A stretch of 64,000 nt of DNA from Rubrivirga marina (GCF_002283365.1 NZ_MQWD01000001.1:1168202-1232201); one strand, 5' to 3'; positions 43,946 through 53,270 are shown, counted from the stretch's first letter. The notes: generated by a model from the letters alone, not told the origin. Numbers and translations are program-made.

Positions 43946-44587
43946 TCAGACCAGCCGCTCGCGGAGCGCCTTCGCCACGACCTCGCCCCGCGTGTGGACG
44001 TGGAGCTTGCCGTACACATTCCGCACGTGGCCGTCGACGGTGTGCGGGCTGAGGCAGAGGGCCTCGGCGATCTGGCGCTTCGTCTGGCCGGCCACGAGGT
44101 GCTGGAGGATCTCCGTCTCGCGCTCCGAGAGGCCGTAGTCGGGTGGCGGCGCGGCGAGCGACGTGAACAGCGTCAGCACGCGGCGGGCGATCTGGGCGTC
44201 CATCGCCGCCCCGCCGGCCCGGACCTCGTCGACGGCCGCGAGGATGGCCTCGGGCGTCGCTGTTTTCAAGAGGTACCCCGACGCGCCGGCGCAGACGGCC
44301 TGGAAGATGGTGTCGGTGTCCTGGTGGACCGTCAGCATGACGACGGGGACGGCCGGCGCTCGGGCCTGGAACACGCGGGCGCCCTCGACGCCGCCCATCC
44401 CTGGCAGCCCGATATCCATGAGCACGGCGTCCGGCAGCGCCCCCGCGTCGAGCGCCGCGAGGGCCTCCTCGCACGACGGGAACGCCGACGCCACGTGCGG
44501 CGGCGCCGCGTCGATCACGTCGGCGATGGTCTCGCGGTAGAGCGCGTTGTCCTCGACGAGCCAGACATGGACGATCGGTTCTGGCAC
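43946..44587 (-). CDS. NarL/LuxR-type response regulator
   Basis: 213 residues. Receiver domain with acidic pocket Glu12/Asp13, phospho-acceptor Asp58 (LMDIGLPGMGG) and Lys in GYLLKTATP. C-terminal LuxR HTH LSERETEILQHLVAGQTKRQIAEALCLSPHTVDGHVRNVYGKLHV. It lies downstream of the PDZ-linked histidine kinase, separated by 110 bp holding a perfect hairpin. The two should form a two-component pair. Confidence 0.92.
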   Translation of the reverse strand: MPEPIVHVWLVEDNALYRETIADVIDAAPPHVASAFPSCEEALAALDAGALPDAVLMDIGLPGMGGVEGARVFQARAPAVPVVMLTVHQDTDTIFQAVCAGASGYLLKTATPEAILAAVDEVRAGGAAMDAQIARRVLTLFTSLAAPPPDYGLSERETEILQHLVAGQTKRQIAEALCLSPHTVDGHVRNVYGKLHVHTRGEVVAKALRERLV

Positions 44588-44622
44588 GGGAGCGGGGACG
44601 GACAGGAGGCACGGTGTCTCCG

Positions 44623-44664
44623 CCGTGTCCTCCTGAGCGGAGCCGCTCGCTCAGGAGGACACGG
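44623..44664. repeat. Short perfect hairpin of the TCCTGAGCG family
   Basis: 17-bp perfect inverted repeat CCGTGTCCTCCTGAGCG/CGCTCAGGAGGACACGG, 8-base loop, between kinase and regulator genes. A collapsed relative of the long hairpin elements; no T-tract. Confidence 0.8.
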
Positions 44665-44697
44665 TAGGGAGGGCGCGCGCGGAAGGACGACGTCGGA

Positions 44698-46962
44698 CTA
44701 AGAAAGGGCCCCGTCGCCGCCCGGGGCCCGGCGCGTTCGCGCCGTTCCGGCCCTGCCCGCCTCGGCGTCCGCGCGGGGCACGTGGAGGTAGACGCGCGTG
44801 CCGGCGCCCGGCCGGCTGTCGACCGTGAGCGTCCCGCCGAGCTGGCCGGCGCGCTCGCGGAGACTGGAGAGGCCGTGTCCGGACCGTGCGTCCGTCGGGT
44901 CGAACCCGCGGCCGTCGTCCTCGACCGTCAGCGCGAGCGCGTCGGGCGACGCGTCGAGGCGCACGCGGACGGTCGCGGCGTCGGCGTGGCGGGCGACGTT
45001 GTGGAGCGCCTCCTTCGTCACGAGCAGGAGGTGGCGGCGGACTTCCATGTCCAGTGGAAGGTCATCCTCCGTTGGCGCCTCGACGGTCCAGGCCACGCCC
45101 GGCAGGAGAGAGCTCGCCGTGTCGCGGAGCCGCTCGGCGAGGTCGCGGAGCCGGTCCGATGACGGGTCGATGGCCCAGACGATGTCGCGGAGGTCGTCGA
45201 CGAGCGTCCGGGCCGAGGCGCTGAGCCGGTCGAGACGGGAGCGGTCGGTCTCGGGCAGCGCGTCGTTGCGGCGGACGAGGTCGCTGAGGACGGCCATCGA
45301 CGAGAGGCTCGCGCCGATGTCGTCGTGGAGGTCGCCGGCGATGCGGAGGCGTGTGTGGGCGACTTCGAGCTCGCGCGCGCTGAGCTCGCGGAGGAGGCGG
45401 AGCCGCTCGGCCGCGCGGTCGTGGCGCCGGCCAAGTTCTGCCAGCAGCGCGAGGTGGTCCTCCGTCAGCTTCGCACCGCTGAGGCGCCGCCCGAGGCGGG
45501 CCGTGCCGGCGTCGCCGAGCGGCACGTGGGCGGCCTCGACGAGCGACGCGTCGAGGCTGACGCCCTCGGTCGAGCGGACGTCGAGGACGCCGGGACGGGC
45601 CACGATCTCGGGCGTCGCGTCGGGGCCGACCGTGCAGCCGTCGAGGTCGAGGCCGTCGCGGATCGTCTCGGCGAGCGCCGCGCGGAGGGCGTCGTCGGTC
45701 TGCGCCGTCTCGACACGCGCATCGAACGCCGCCAGCGTCGCCCGCCGCGCCCGCTCGTGGCGGTTGAACACGCGGTCGATCGACGCGAACAGCCGCCGCT
45801 GGACGGGGACGAGAAGCGCGAAGAGGGCGGCGGCGAGGGCGATGGCGGCCGGCGTCGGGAGCGAGCCGGGCGCCCGGCCGAGCGCGTGCACCAGCCCCCC
45901 CGCGAGCGCGGCGTAGGCGACCACGAGGAGCACGACCGTCGCGCCGTAGGCCAGCCCCGGCGTCACGAACCGGTCGATCCCGAACAGCCCCTCCCGCGTG
46001 ACCGCGATCCCGATGCCGACAGGGATGAGGAGGTAGCTCATCCCGACGAGCGCGTTGACGGTCCCCATGCTCCCGAAGACCGGGAGGCCAGCCGCGCCCG
46101 GGAGCTCCCACAGGAGGAGGTCAAGCGTGGTGTAGGCCGCGACGGCCGCGAGCACCCACGCCGCCTTCTGGCGCGTCCGCTGCGTCGGCGCGCGGGCGAA
46201 CTGGACGACGCACAAGACGAGGACGAGGGCGGCGACCGCCCCCGCGCGGAGGTAGAGCCACGCCTCGGGCACGGATCCGGAGCCGACCGTCCCCACGAGG
46301 AGGGACCCGACGACGGCGCCCGCGACGACGTAGACCGCCACGATCGCCCTCCGCCCCCCGATCCGCCGCGGGAACGACAGCAGCCAGTGGAGGCTGAACG
46401 CCTGGAAGAGCCCCGTCACGACGACGTCCCACGCGAGGTGGAGGTCTTGCATCGAGGCCGTCCACACCAGCGACGGGCCGACGGCGGCGTAGACGGGGGC
46501 CGCGGCGGCGGTCGAGAGCGCGAGCGGGACCATGCCGGGCGCGTCGGGGTTGCGGGAGGCGATCCACCACCCGATCCCGAGGGCTGTCAGCCCCACGCCG
46601 ACGAGCACGACGCGGTACCACGGCAGCCACAGGAGCCGCTGCGCCAGCGTCGGCGACTGGCGGGGCAGGTCGAGCACGAGCGTCCGGCCGCCGCGGACCA
46701 CGCGGATCGACGCGGGTGCCGGCCCCGCCCGCCAGCGCGCGGCCTCGCCGTCCGCCAGTCGGTCGCCGACGCGGAGGCCGGCCGAGTGTGCCGCCGAGCC
46801 CTCGGCGACGTGGGCCACGACGCCGTCCGACGGCACGGCGAACCCGGCGTGGGGCTCCATCGCCAGCCGCACGACGTAGCCGGCCGCCAGCGCGAGCCCC
46901 ACCACGAAGGCGAGGGCGAGCAGCCGGCGGCTGCGGCGGTCGAGCGGGGCCGGGCCGTCCAT
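44698..46962 (-). CDS. Membrane histidine kinase with N-terminal PDZ domain
   Basis: 754 residues. Helix 1 (14-34), then a periplasmic PDZ domain about 40-100 (DGVVAHVAEGSAAHSAGLRVGDRLADG), then about seven to eight helices (110-390). A GAF-like linker leads to HisKA_3 with His546 in DLHDDIGASLSSM. The HATPase_c domain follows (HNVARHADAATVRVRL, VEDDGRGFDP, GHGLSSLRERAGQLGGTL). It phosphorylates the NarL-type regulator downstream. PDZ domains bind C-termini of unfolded or cleaved membrane proteins, so the signal may be envelope damage (inference). The C-terminal 20 residues are encoded by palindrome-like sequence. Confidence 0.9.
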   Translation of the reverse strand: MDGPAPLDRRSRRLLALAFVVGLALAAGYVVRLAMEPHAGFAVPSDGVVAHVAEGSAAHSAGLRVGDRLADGEAARWRAGPAPASIRVVRGGRTLVLDLPRQSPTLAQRLLWLPWYRVVLVGVGLTALGIGWWIASRNPDAPGMVPLALSTAAAAPVYAAVGPSLVWTASMQDLHLAWDVVVTGLFQAFSLHWLLSFPRRIGGRRAIVAVYVVAGAVVGSLLVGTVGSGSVPEAWLYLRAGAVAALVLVLCVVQFARAPTQRTRQKAAWVLAAVAAYTTLDLLLWELPGAAGLPVFGSMGTVNALVGMSYLLIPVGIGIAVTREGLFGIDRFVTPGLAYGATVVLLVVAYAALAGGLVHALGRAPGSLPTPAAIALAAALFALLVPVQRRLFASIDRVFNRHERARRATLAAFDARVETAQTDDALRAALAETIRDGLDLDGCTVGPDATPEIVARPGVLDVRSTEGVSLDASLVEAAHVPLGDAGTARLGRRLSGAKLTEDHLALLAELGRRHDRAAERLRLLRELSARELEVAHTRLRIAGDLHDDIGASLSSMAVLSDLVRRNDALPETDRSRLDRLSASARTLVDDLRDIVWAIDPSSDRLRDLAERLRDTASSLLPGVAWTVEAPTEDDLPLDMEVRRHLLLVTKEALHNVARHADAATVRVRLDASPDALALTVEDDGRGFDPTDARSGHGLSSLRERAGQLGGTLTVDSRPGAGTRVYLHVPRADAEAGRAGTARTRRAPGGDGALS

Positions 46963-47008
46963 GGCGGAGCGCGTTCGGCGGTCGCCCCGAACCTACGGGC
47001 GCGCGTCG

Positions 47009-47854
47009 TTACCGCAGCCGGGTGACCGTCCGTGTGAGGCGCGCGCCGCCGGCTTCGAGGCTCACGACGTAGACGCCGGCCGGCAGCGCCGCGGCGTCGA
47101 GGGCGGTCGCGTGGCGGCCCGCGGGGCGGTCCACCTCGACGACGACGGCGACCTCGCGGCCGAGCACGTCGAGCACAGCCAGCCGGACCGAACCGGGCGC
47201 GGGGAGGTCGTACGCCAGCGTCGTCCGGGCGCCGAACGGGTTGGGCCGCGGCGCGTGGAGCGCGAGCGCGGCGGGCCCGTCCGCCTCGGCCGCGACGTCG
47301 CCGAGGCGGACGAGGGCGAGCCGCGCGGCGTCCGTGCTCGACGCCGAGCCGTCCGACGTCACGACGCGGTGCCATGCCTCCGTCGTGTCGCCCGCCGGCA
47401 CGTCGCCGACGGCGGCGAGGATCGCGGCGAGCGTCGTCGTGATCTCGGTGTCGGAGCCCGCGTCCTCATCGAGGAGGAGCGTGGCGAAGTCGGCGCTGGC
47501 GGCCAGCTGCCAGCGGTAGGCGAGCGCGTCGCCGTCGGGGTCGGTGCCCTCCGTCCACGAGACCGTGAGGGGCGCGTCGGGGTCGAGGTCGTCGAGGACG
47601 AACTCGGTGCCGTCGGGCGGCGAGATGATCTCGGCCGGGGCCGGCGGCGCGTTGGCCCCGCCAGCCGCGGCCGACTGGGCGACGTACCAGAAGCCGCTGC
47701 GGAGCGTGACGGCCTCGCTGGCCGAGACGCCGATCAGGGCGTCGCCGAACGAACTCACGCGGAGCACCGGCGATTGCGCACTGGCGGAGGTCGCCAGCTG
47801 CACGGTCGACGCAGTCAGCAGGACGGAGAGGAGGGGGAGGAGGCGCGTGCGCAT
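47009..47854 (-). CDS. Secreted fibronectin-like protein with T9SS type-A sorting domain
   Basis: 281 residues. Signal peptide 1-26 (ASA-Q). Middle: a fibronectin-III/Ig-like stretch PDAPLTVSWTEGTDPDGDALAYRWQLAASADF. C-terminus: HAPRPNPFGARTTLAYDLPAPGSVRLAVLDVLGREVAVVVE ... LPAGVYVVSLEAGG, a T9SS type-A domain. It follows the 587-residue repeat protein by 24 bp, so the two probably share a transcript; both could be surface-exposed. Confidence 0.8.
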   Translation of the reverse strand: MRTRLLPLLSVLLTASTVQLATSASAQSPVLRVSSFGDALIGVSASEAVTLRSGFWYVAQSAAAGGANAPPAPAEIISPPDGTEFVLDDLDPDAPLTVSWTEGTDPDGDALAYRWQLAASADFATLLLDEDAGSDTEITTTLAAILAAVGDVPAGDTTEAWHRVVTSDGSASSTDAARLALVRLGDVAAEADGPAALALHAPRPNPFGARTTLAYDLPAPGSVRLAVLDVLGREVAVVVEVDRPAGRHATALDAAALPAGVYVVSLEAGGARLTRTVTRLR

Positions 47855-47878
47855 GGGACCGGGGGCTGGCGAGGCGGG

Positions 47879-49642
47879 CTACTTCGCGTTGACGAGGACG
47901 CGGATGAGGCCCGAGCCGTCGCCGTCGAACGGCTCGAGCGCCTTGCCGAGCACGACGCCCACGCGGAGCGCGGCCGGGTCGGCGCGCATGGCGTGGCCGG
48001 GCGTCGCGGCCGTCACGAGGAGGTCGCCGCGGCGGATCGGGCCGTTCTCGGCCGTCACCTTCGTCGGCAGCACGCCGACGACGCCCATCGGCACGAGGTC
48101 GTCGAGGTCGTCGTCGATCCCGCGCTCGGTCAGGACGAGCCCCGGCCGCGTCGCGTAGACGCCAACGACGAGTGAGGAGTACGCCTCAGCGCTCTTCTCG
48201 ACCGTCCGGTTCGTCCGCGTCGAGATCACGAGGACGTCGCCGGGCGCGTAGGCCTCGACCGGCCCCTCGACCGCGAAGGCCTCCGCGACGTCGGCCCCGG
48301 ACGACTGGACGCCGCCGTTGAAGTAGCCCACGCCGAGCCGGTCGATCCGCGCCTGGTTGACGCCGGTCGTGGCCTGGAAGACCGCGATATCGTCGCCCGT
48401 GCCGTCCTGCGACACCCGGAGAGGGACGGCGTCGCTGCCGCTCGCAGCGTGCGCCCACGTCCCGACGGCGAGCGTGCCCGATCCGCTCGTCGTCCCGTGG
48501 AGGGCCACGCCGGGGCCGATCGTCCGTGCGTAGAGGCCCGTCCCGATCCCCGCCGTGCTCGTGATCTCGAACCGGCCGGCCGTCCCGCGGCCCCCGTGCT
48601 CGACGAGGAGCGCCGGCACGGCCGTCGTCTGCGTCTCAGCGGTGATGACCACGGCCGCCTCGGCGTTGTCGTCGGTTGGGTCGACGAACTCGGCGACGTG
48701 TCCGCTCCCGGAGGTCGTGGCCCGCTGCGCGACGAGCCCGGTGCCGCCCTCGTTCGCGAAGGCCCCGACGGCGGGCCCGTCGCCGCCCGAGACGGCGAGG
48801 ACCGAGGCGCTCTCGGCGTTGCTCTGCGCGTAGAGCGGGGACCCGACGAAGTCTGGGTCGTCGATGATGAACGCGCCCGCGAACCCGGCCTCGCCGTCGT
48901 GGCGGGCCTCGAACCCGATCGCCCCGTTCCCGGCCGTGCGGACCGTGAGGGCTGGCTCGACCGTGCCGGTGTTCGTGGTCGCGACAGACAGGGCGGGACC
49001 GGTCCCCTCGGTCGACGCGACGAGCGCGGCTTCGTCGCTTGACGCGCCGCTCACGCGGAACACGCCGGCCGGCCCGTTGCCCATGTTGACGGCCGAGACC
49101 GCCGCGCCCGTCCCAGCCGCCGTCGCCAGCAGGCCGATCGACTCGGCGCCGGCGCCCGCCGCCGTCACCGCGCCGACGCCGTCGCCGGATACGGCGATTC
49201 CGAAGCCGGACCCTGTGTTGCTGATCTGGAGGGCCGGCGCGTTCGTCGCGTTCGTCCCGGCCACGGGGAACCGGAGGCCGAGCGCCGTCCCGGCCGCGCC
49301 GAGCGGGATGCGCGGCAGCTCGTCGCCCCCGTCGACCGAGACGCCGAGGTAGAGGGGGCGGTCGAACTCGTCGGGGTCGAACGAGTCCTCCGCGCCGAGC
49401 TGGACCGAAAACACGCCGTCGTCGAGCGTCACGGTCTGCGTCTCGCCCCACGTCGGCGTGCCGCCGGTGGGCGCGTCCCAGAGCATGAACGTCAGCTCGA
49501 CGGAGCCCGTGAGGGGCGCGCCGTCGGTGTCGGTGAGGACGCCCTGGTAGGGGATCGCGGACTGTGCGGAGACGGTCGCTCCGAGCAGGCTGGCGGCCAG
49601 GACCAGGAGGCAGGGCGCGAGGGGGCGAGGGAGTCGGGTCAT
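47879..49642 (-). CDS. Large secreted repeat protein (tail-fibre-like repeats)
   Basis: 587 residues from ATG 49642 (an upstream ATG at 49696 would put 18 residues before the signal peptide). Signal peptide ends VSA-Q. IPYQGVLTDTDGAPLTGSVELTFMLWD, then GVFSVQLGAEDSF, is the N-terminal domain shared by many Bacteroidota exported proteins. Residues 130-440 are irregular repeats with Ala/Gly/Thr strands. SSGADVAEAFAVEG, then DLLVTAATPGHAMRADP, is the C-terminal domain common in such proteins. No T9SS signal at its own C-terminus. Probably a surface or matrix protein. Confidence 0.72.
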   Translation of the reverse strand: MTRLPRPLAPCLLVLAASLLGATVSAQSAIPYQGVLTDTDGAPLTGSVELTFMLWDAPTGGTPTWGETQTVTLDDGVFSVQLGAEDSFDPDEFDRPLYLGVSVDGGDELPRIPLGAAGTALGLRFPVAGTNATNAPALQISNTGSGFGIAVSGDGVGAVTAAGAGAESIGLLATAAGTGAAVSAVNMGNGPAGVFRVSGASSDEAALVASTEGTGPALSVATTNTGTVEPALTVRTAGNGAIGFEARHDGEAGFAGAFIIDDPDFVGSPLYAQSNAESASVLAVSGGDGPAVGAFANEGGTGLVAQRATTSGSGHVAEFVDPTDDNAEAAVVITAETQTTAVPALLVEHGGRGTAGRFEITSTAGIGTGLYARTIGPGVALHGTTSGSGTLAVGTWAHAASGSDAVPLRVSQDGTGDDIAVFQATTGVNQARIDRLGVGYFNGGVQSSGADVAEAFAVEGPVEAYAPGDVLVISTRTNRTVEKSAEAYSSLVVGVYATRPGLVLTERGIDDDLDDLVPMGVVGVLPTKVTAENGPIRRGDLLVTAATPGHAMRADPAALRVGVVLGKALEPFDGDGSGLIRVLVNAK

Positions 49643-49715
49643 GGGATCCTCTTGGGGGATGAGCGGATAGGGGCGGGTGTCAGGGGGGAGGGGCATGGGG
49701 CCGGAGTCCGGGTGG

Positions 49716-50624
49716 TCACTGGCAGCGCGGGCCGACGGAGAGGGAGGCGTCGCACGTGCGCAGCCAGCGCTGGCCGTCGAGGAACGTCTTCCCGTCGTCG
49801 TAGCCGAGCGTGAGCGTCCGCGAGCGGCCGTCGTGGAAGCGGAGCTGGAGAACCGAGTCGCCGCCCCGCCGCCCGACGCTCCAGGCGCCGGCCCCGCGCG
49901 CGTCGCGGTGCACCGAGGGCGAGTCGCCGCTGACGGGGTCCATCTCGCCGAACACCGTCGTGCTCTGGTCCGAGAGGGTGAAGTAGCCGGGGCAGAGGTC
50001 GATCGTGGCCTCGTCGATGTAGCCCGAGCCGTCGCCGCTGTCGTAGCTCGACGAGCGGAACAGGCGGCAGCCGTGGAGGAACTGGCGCCACTCCTCTTCT
50101 TCAGATCCAGCGGGCAGCGCCCCGGCCGACCGCGCCGCCGAGGCGGGCGGAGCCGAGAACACGATGCTCCGGGCGACGGCCTCGGCTCTGTCCGCGAGAG
50201 CGGTCTCGTCCGCCTCGAGGCCGCCGGCGGCCAGGACGGTCGCGCCGCCTCCGCTGGGAGCGACGCGCCCGACGACGCGGGCCCGGGCGGGCGAGCCCTC
50301 GATCCACCCCGCGAAGTCGGCCGCGAGACCGTCGGTGCCGAACGGCTCGAGCGGTCCCGCCAGCGTCAGCTGCGTGCCGAGGCCGTCGGCGAGACCGCGT
50401 TGGGCCTCGGTGCGGAGGGCGTCGAGGGTCGGCGCGTCGTGGGGGAGGACGAGGAGGACCGCGTCTTGCCCCGGGGCGACGAAGAGGTAGCCCTCGGCCG
50501 TCGGCTGCGGCGCCCACCCGGCGGGCGGTTCGAAGCGGATGCCCCAGTCGGCGTCGGAAACCGTCTGGGCCGTGCCGGTCGTCGCGGCGAACAGCAGGAG
50601 GACGGCGAGGAGCGGGTGGGGCAT
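49716..50624 (-). CDS. Secreted hypothetical protein
   Basis: 302 residues, signal peptide 1-19 (GTA-Q). N-terminal half resembles PsbP/DUF1795-like sequences (WGIRFEPPAGWAPQPTAEGYLFVAPGQDAVLLVLPH). The C-terminal half has a conserved-looking HGCRLFRSSSYDSGDGSGYIDEATIDLCPGYFTLSDQS with paired cysteines likely forming disulfides in the periplasm. No named function. Confidence 0.6.
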   Translation of the reverse strand: MPHPLLAVLLLFAATTGTAQTVSDADWGIRFEPPAGWAPQPTAEGYLFVAPGQDAVLLVLPHDAPTLDALRTEAQRGLADGLGTQLTLAGPLEPFGTDGLAADFAGWIEGSPARARVVGRVAPSGGGATVLAAGGLEADETALADRAEAVARSIVFSAPPASAARSAGALPAGSEEEEWRQFLHGCRLFRSSSYDSGDGSGYIDEATIDLCPGYFTLSDQSTTVFGEMDPVSGDSPSVHRDARGAGAWSVGRRGGDSVLQLRFHDGRSRTLTLGYDDGKTFLDGQRWLRTCDASLSVGPRCQ

Positions 50625-50744
50625 GGCGCAGCCGGCGGGGTCGAGACCACGCTAGGCCTCGCGCCCAACCGTCCGCACGGCGCGAACACGTCGTTCTCCA
50701 TTCGCGCCTCTTAACCACCACGGACAGCTGTGTTCGTTGACCCA

Positions 50745-50772
50745 TTGTCAGAAACGTCGAGTCTGCTATACT
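50745..50772 (+). promoter_or_regulatory. Sigma-70-like promoter
   Basis: TTGTCA (50745-50750), 16-bp spacer, TATACT (50767-50772), followed 30 bp later by the ATG of the mini-protein gene. AGTCA/TGACT (50783-50800) forms a small inverted repeat near the start site. Unusually consensus-like for this window. Confidence 0.6.
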
Positions 50773-50802
50773 CGGGATTCGTAGTCACTTGCTACTGACT
50801 CT

Positions 50803-51057
50803 ATGCGGCTCATTACGATCGCGCTTGCGCTTGCATTCGCTGTCGACTTCGCCTCGGCCCAGAGCGTCCCCGACTGGGCCGCCCCCATCCCACCGGACGA
50901 GCGGACGACCGACCCGGGCGGGTCCAGCTCCGCCGGTACGCCGCCTGCCAACCCGTTCACGCCGGCGCCTGTGCCCCTCGACGGCGGTCTCGCTCTGCTA
51001 GCGCTCGCCGGCGCCGGCCTCGCCGCCCGCATGCTCCACCAGCGCCACGAGGATTGA
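50803..51057 (+). CDS. Mini-protein with PID-CTERM-like C-terminal anchor
   Basis: 84 residues. Signal peptide 1-19 (ASA-Q), a 35-residue Pro/Ser-rich spacer, then PVPLDGGLALLALAGAGLAARMLHQRHED. That is a P-(I/L)-D-G-G-L motif, a hydrophobic helix and a basic tail. This tripartite tail matches the PID-CTERM sorting signal described for small Bacteroidota proteins, with Leu for Ile. It precedes a T9SS protein by 4 bp and shares its promoter. Role unknown. Confidence 0.65.
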   Translation: MRLITIALALAFAVDFASAQSVPDWAAPIPPDERTTDPGGSSSAGTPPANPFTPAPVPLDGGLALLALAGAGLAARMLHQRHED

Positions 51058-51061
51058 ACTC

Positions 51062-53095
51062 ATGACCCGATCGCTACAGCTTGCGACCGTTACGTTTCTC
51101 CTGGTGGCGGGCGCCTCCGCGCAGACCACAGCGTGGATCAATGAGATTCACTACGATAATGCCGGTACAGACGCCGACGAGTTTGTCGAGGTGGCTCTGC
51201 CCGCCTCGGCCTCTCCGGCTGACTACACACTCACACTGTACAACGGTAACGGCGGGGCTCCCTACGACAACACGACGATCAGCGCGTGCACGCCAGGCGC
51301 GTCGGTTGATAGTGACGGCGACAGTGATGTGGACTTCGTGCTGTACAACTGCTCGGTTTCCGGAATCCAAAATGGAGGCTTCGGCGCACCGTCTGATGGT
51401 GTCGCCCTGACGGGACCAATGGACCCGCTGAACCCATCGTACCCGCTGATCCACTTCCTCTCATATGAAGGGGACTTCGTAGCGGATGGGGGTCCTGCCG
51501 ACGACCAGGCGAGTCTTGACATCGGCGTCGACGAAGACCCCGCGCCCGCGGCTGGCTTCTCCCTACAGTTGACGGGAACCGGAGTCGCGTACGAGAGCTT
51601 CGCATGGCAGGAGCCTGCCGTCAGCACGCCGGGCCTGCCCAACGCCACGCTGACGACCACCCAGACGTTCGCCACGCCGAGCGGGACCTCGACGGCCTAC
51701 TCGTTCGGTTCCGGCGACGACGACGTGGCCGGCTTCCGCCAGCTCGGCGCCGCGCTGGCCGGGATTCGCGTCGACGACCTTGCCAGCAGGAACCTCGTCC
51801 AGGGCATCCCGGGCGCCAACGGCTACCCCGCCCAGTACCCCGACGCCGACGGGACGACCGAGGGCTCGCAGGGTCCTAACCTCTACACGGCCTACGACGG
51901 GGGCGGCTACACGGTCGCGCCGACCACGGCGTCGGTCCTCCAACTCGGCCGCGGGCTCCTGTGGTACCTCTTCGACCAGCGGATCGACCCCGACGATGGC
52001 TTGTTCGGCGGCGGGACGAGCGAGAGCTTCCCGTTGCCGCAATCGCAGACCTACGTGGGCTATGGGCTCACCAGTGGGACCTATGTCCTCGCTTTCGATC
52101 GTGTCAACGGGCAGACGTTCTACCTCTTAGCCAACCCGAGGGCCTCGGATTACGACCTGTCGGGCATCGCGATGCGGACCGCGGGCGCGACGATCTCGAC
52201 CACCTTCCAAGTCTACGACCCGGGAACGAACGGCTACGCCGCGCTCACACAGGGGGCCGACGCGCTCGCCAAGGGTCAGGGCGTGTGGGCCGAGGTCACG
52301 GGCGTGACGGCCGACGCGGTCACGTTCGGCTTCGACCTCGACGCGACCACGACCGGCGGCGTGTTCCAGGGCCGGCGGGCGCTCGGGGCGGCCCTCGACC
52401 TCCGCCTCGACGGCGTCACGGCCGGAGGCACCACGACCGTCGACGGCGCGGCGCGGATCTCGCTCCTCGACGACGCCACCGACGGCTGGGACCGGCACGA
52501 CGCCTCGAAGCTGACGCCGCTGGTGGCTCCGTACGCGCTCGTCGCGCCGGTGGGGACCCGCGACGGTGAGCCCCGCCGCCAGGCCGTCCGCTCAGCGCCT
52601 GTCGGCCCCGTCACGACCGACCTCGCCTTTACGGCCACCGAGGCCGGCACCTACACGCTCTCGGCCGATGTCCCGACAGGGTGGGCCGCGGACCTCCTCG
52701 ACCGGGCGACCGGCGCGACGACGGACCTCGCCACGGCGTCCTACACGTTCGACGCCGGGGCGACCGAGTGGACCGACCGCTTCGAACTAGCGGTATCGCC
52801 CGCGACGACGGCCGCCGAGCAGGCGGACGCGCCCATCGCCGAGGTGGGCCGGCCCTTCCCGAACCCGGCGGCCGCTGGGGCCCAGCTCCGCGTCCGGGTC
52901 GGCACGACGGAGCGGGTGCGGGTGGTCGTCTGTGACGCGCTGGGCCGCGAGGCGGCGGTCGCGTTCGACGGCCCGCTCTCGGGCGGCGCGGACGCGGTCG
53001 TGTCGCTGCCGGCCGGGCTGCGGCCCGGCGTCTACGTCGTCCGCGTGACGGGTGAGACGTTCGCGCAGAGCCGCCCGCTGGTGGTCGTTCGCTAG
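51062..53095 (+). CDS. Secreted lamin-tail-like protein with T9SS type-A sorting domain
   Basis: 677 residues. Signal peptide 1-20 (ASA-Q). Residues 23-200 resemble lamin-tail/LTD-type exported domains (WINEIHYDNAGTDADEFVEVALP). The middle is a beta-rich region repeated in Bacteroidota surface proteins (FYLLANPRASDYDL, GQGVWAEV). The C-terminus FPNPAAAGAQLRVRVGTTERVRVVVCDALGRE, then LRPGVYVVRVTGETFAQ, is the sorting domain. The first 540 bp are visibly less GC-rich than the rest of the gene and of the window, which may mark a module acquired separately. Confidence 0.82.
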   Translation: MTRSLQLATVTFLLVAGASAQTTAWINEIHYDNAGTDADEFVEVALPASASPADYTLTLYNGNGGAPYDNTTISACTPGASVDSDGDSDVDFVLYNCSVSGIQNGGFGAPSDGVALTGPMDPLNPSYPLIHFLSYEGDFVADGGPADDQASLDIGVDEDPAPAAGFSLQLTGTGVAYESFAWQEPAVSTPGLPNATLTTTQTFATPSGTSTAYSFGSGDDDVAGFRQLGAALAGIRVDDLASRNLVQGIPGANGYPAQYPDADGTTEGSQGPNLYTAYDGGGYTVAPTTASVLQLGRGLLWYLFDQRIDPDDGLFGGGTSESFPLPQSQTYVGYGLTSGTYVLAFDRVNGQTFYLLANPRASDYDLSGIAMRTAGATISTTFQVYDPGTNGYAALTQGADALAKGQGVWAEVTGVTADAVTFGFDLDATTTGGVFQGRRALGAALDLRLDGVTAGGTTTVDGAARISLLDDATDGWDRHDASKLTPLVAPYALVAPVGTRDGEPRRQAVRSAPVGPVTTDLAFTATEAGTYTLSADVPTGWAADLLDRATGATTDLATASYTFDAGATEWTDRFELAVSPATTAAEQADAPIAEVGRPFPNPAAAGAQLRVRVGTTERVRVVVCDALGREAAVAFDGPLSGGADAVVSLPAGLRPGVYVVRVTGETFAQSRPLVVVR

Positions 53096-53262
53096 TGCGC
53101 CGAGCGTCCCCGGCTGGGCCGTGTCGCTCGCCTCGGGGCGGTCCAGTCTCGGGCGCGGGCCCCATCCTGGGTGGGTGAGGCGAACCCGTCGAACCGCCGT
53201 CGATCTAAAGGGAGAAGGCGGGGTCGGCCGCTTTCTCTGCAACAATTGGTGGCGATAGCCGT

Positions 53263-53270
53263 TATATTTG
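53263..53270 (+). promoter_or_regulatory. Bacteroidota-type -7 element
   Basis: TATATTTG matches the TAnnTTTG -7 consensus of Bacteroidota promoters, in a local AT-rich patch 46 bp before the csbD-like ATG. No good -33 TTG at the usual spacing was found. Confidence 0.4.

Noticed and set aside
47879-49642. Prophage tail-fibre gene
   Set aside because: Repeats look fibre-like, but the protein has a signal peptide, no other phage genes are nearby and the N- and C-terminal domains are typical of Bacteroidota exported proteins.
50737-50772. TTGACC and TATACT as one promoter
   Set aside because: The spacing is 24 bp. TTGTCA at 50745 with a 16-bp spacer is the better -35.
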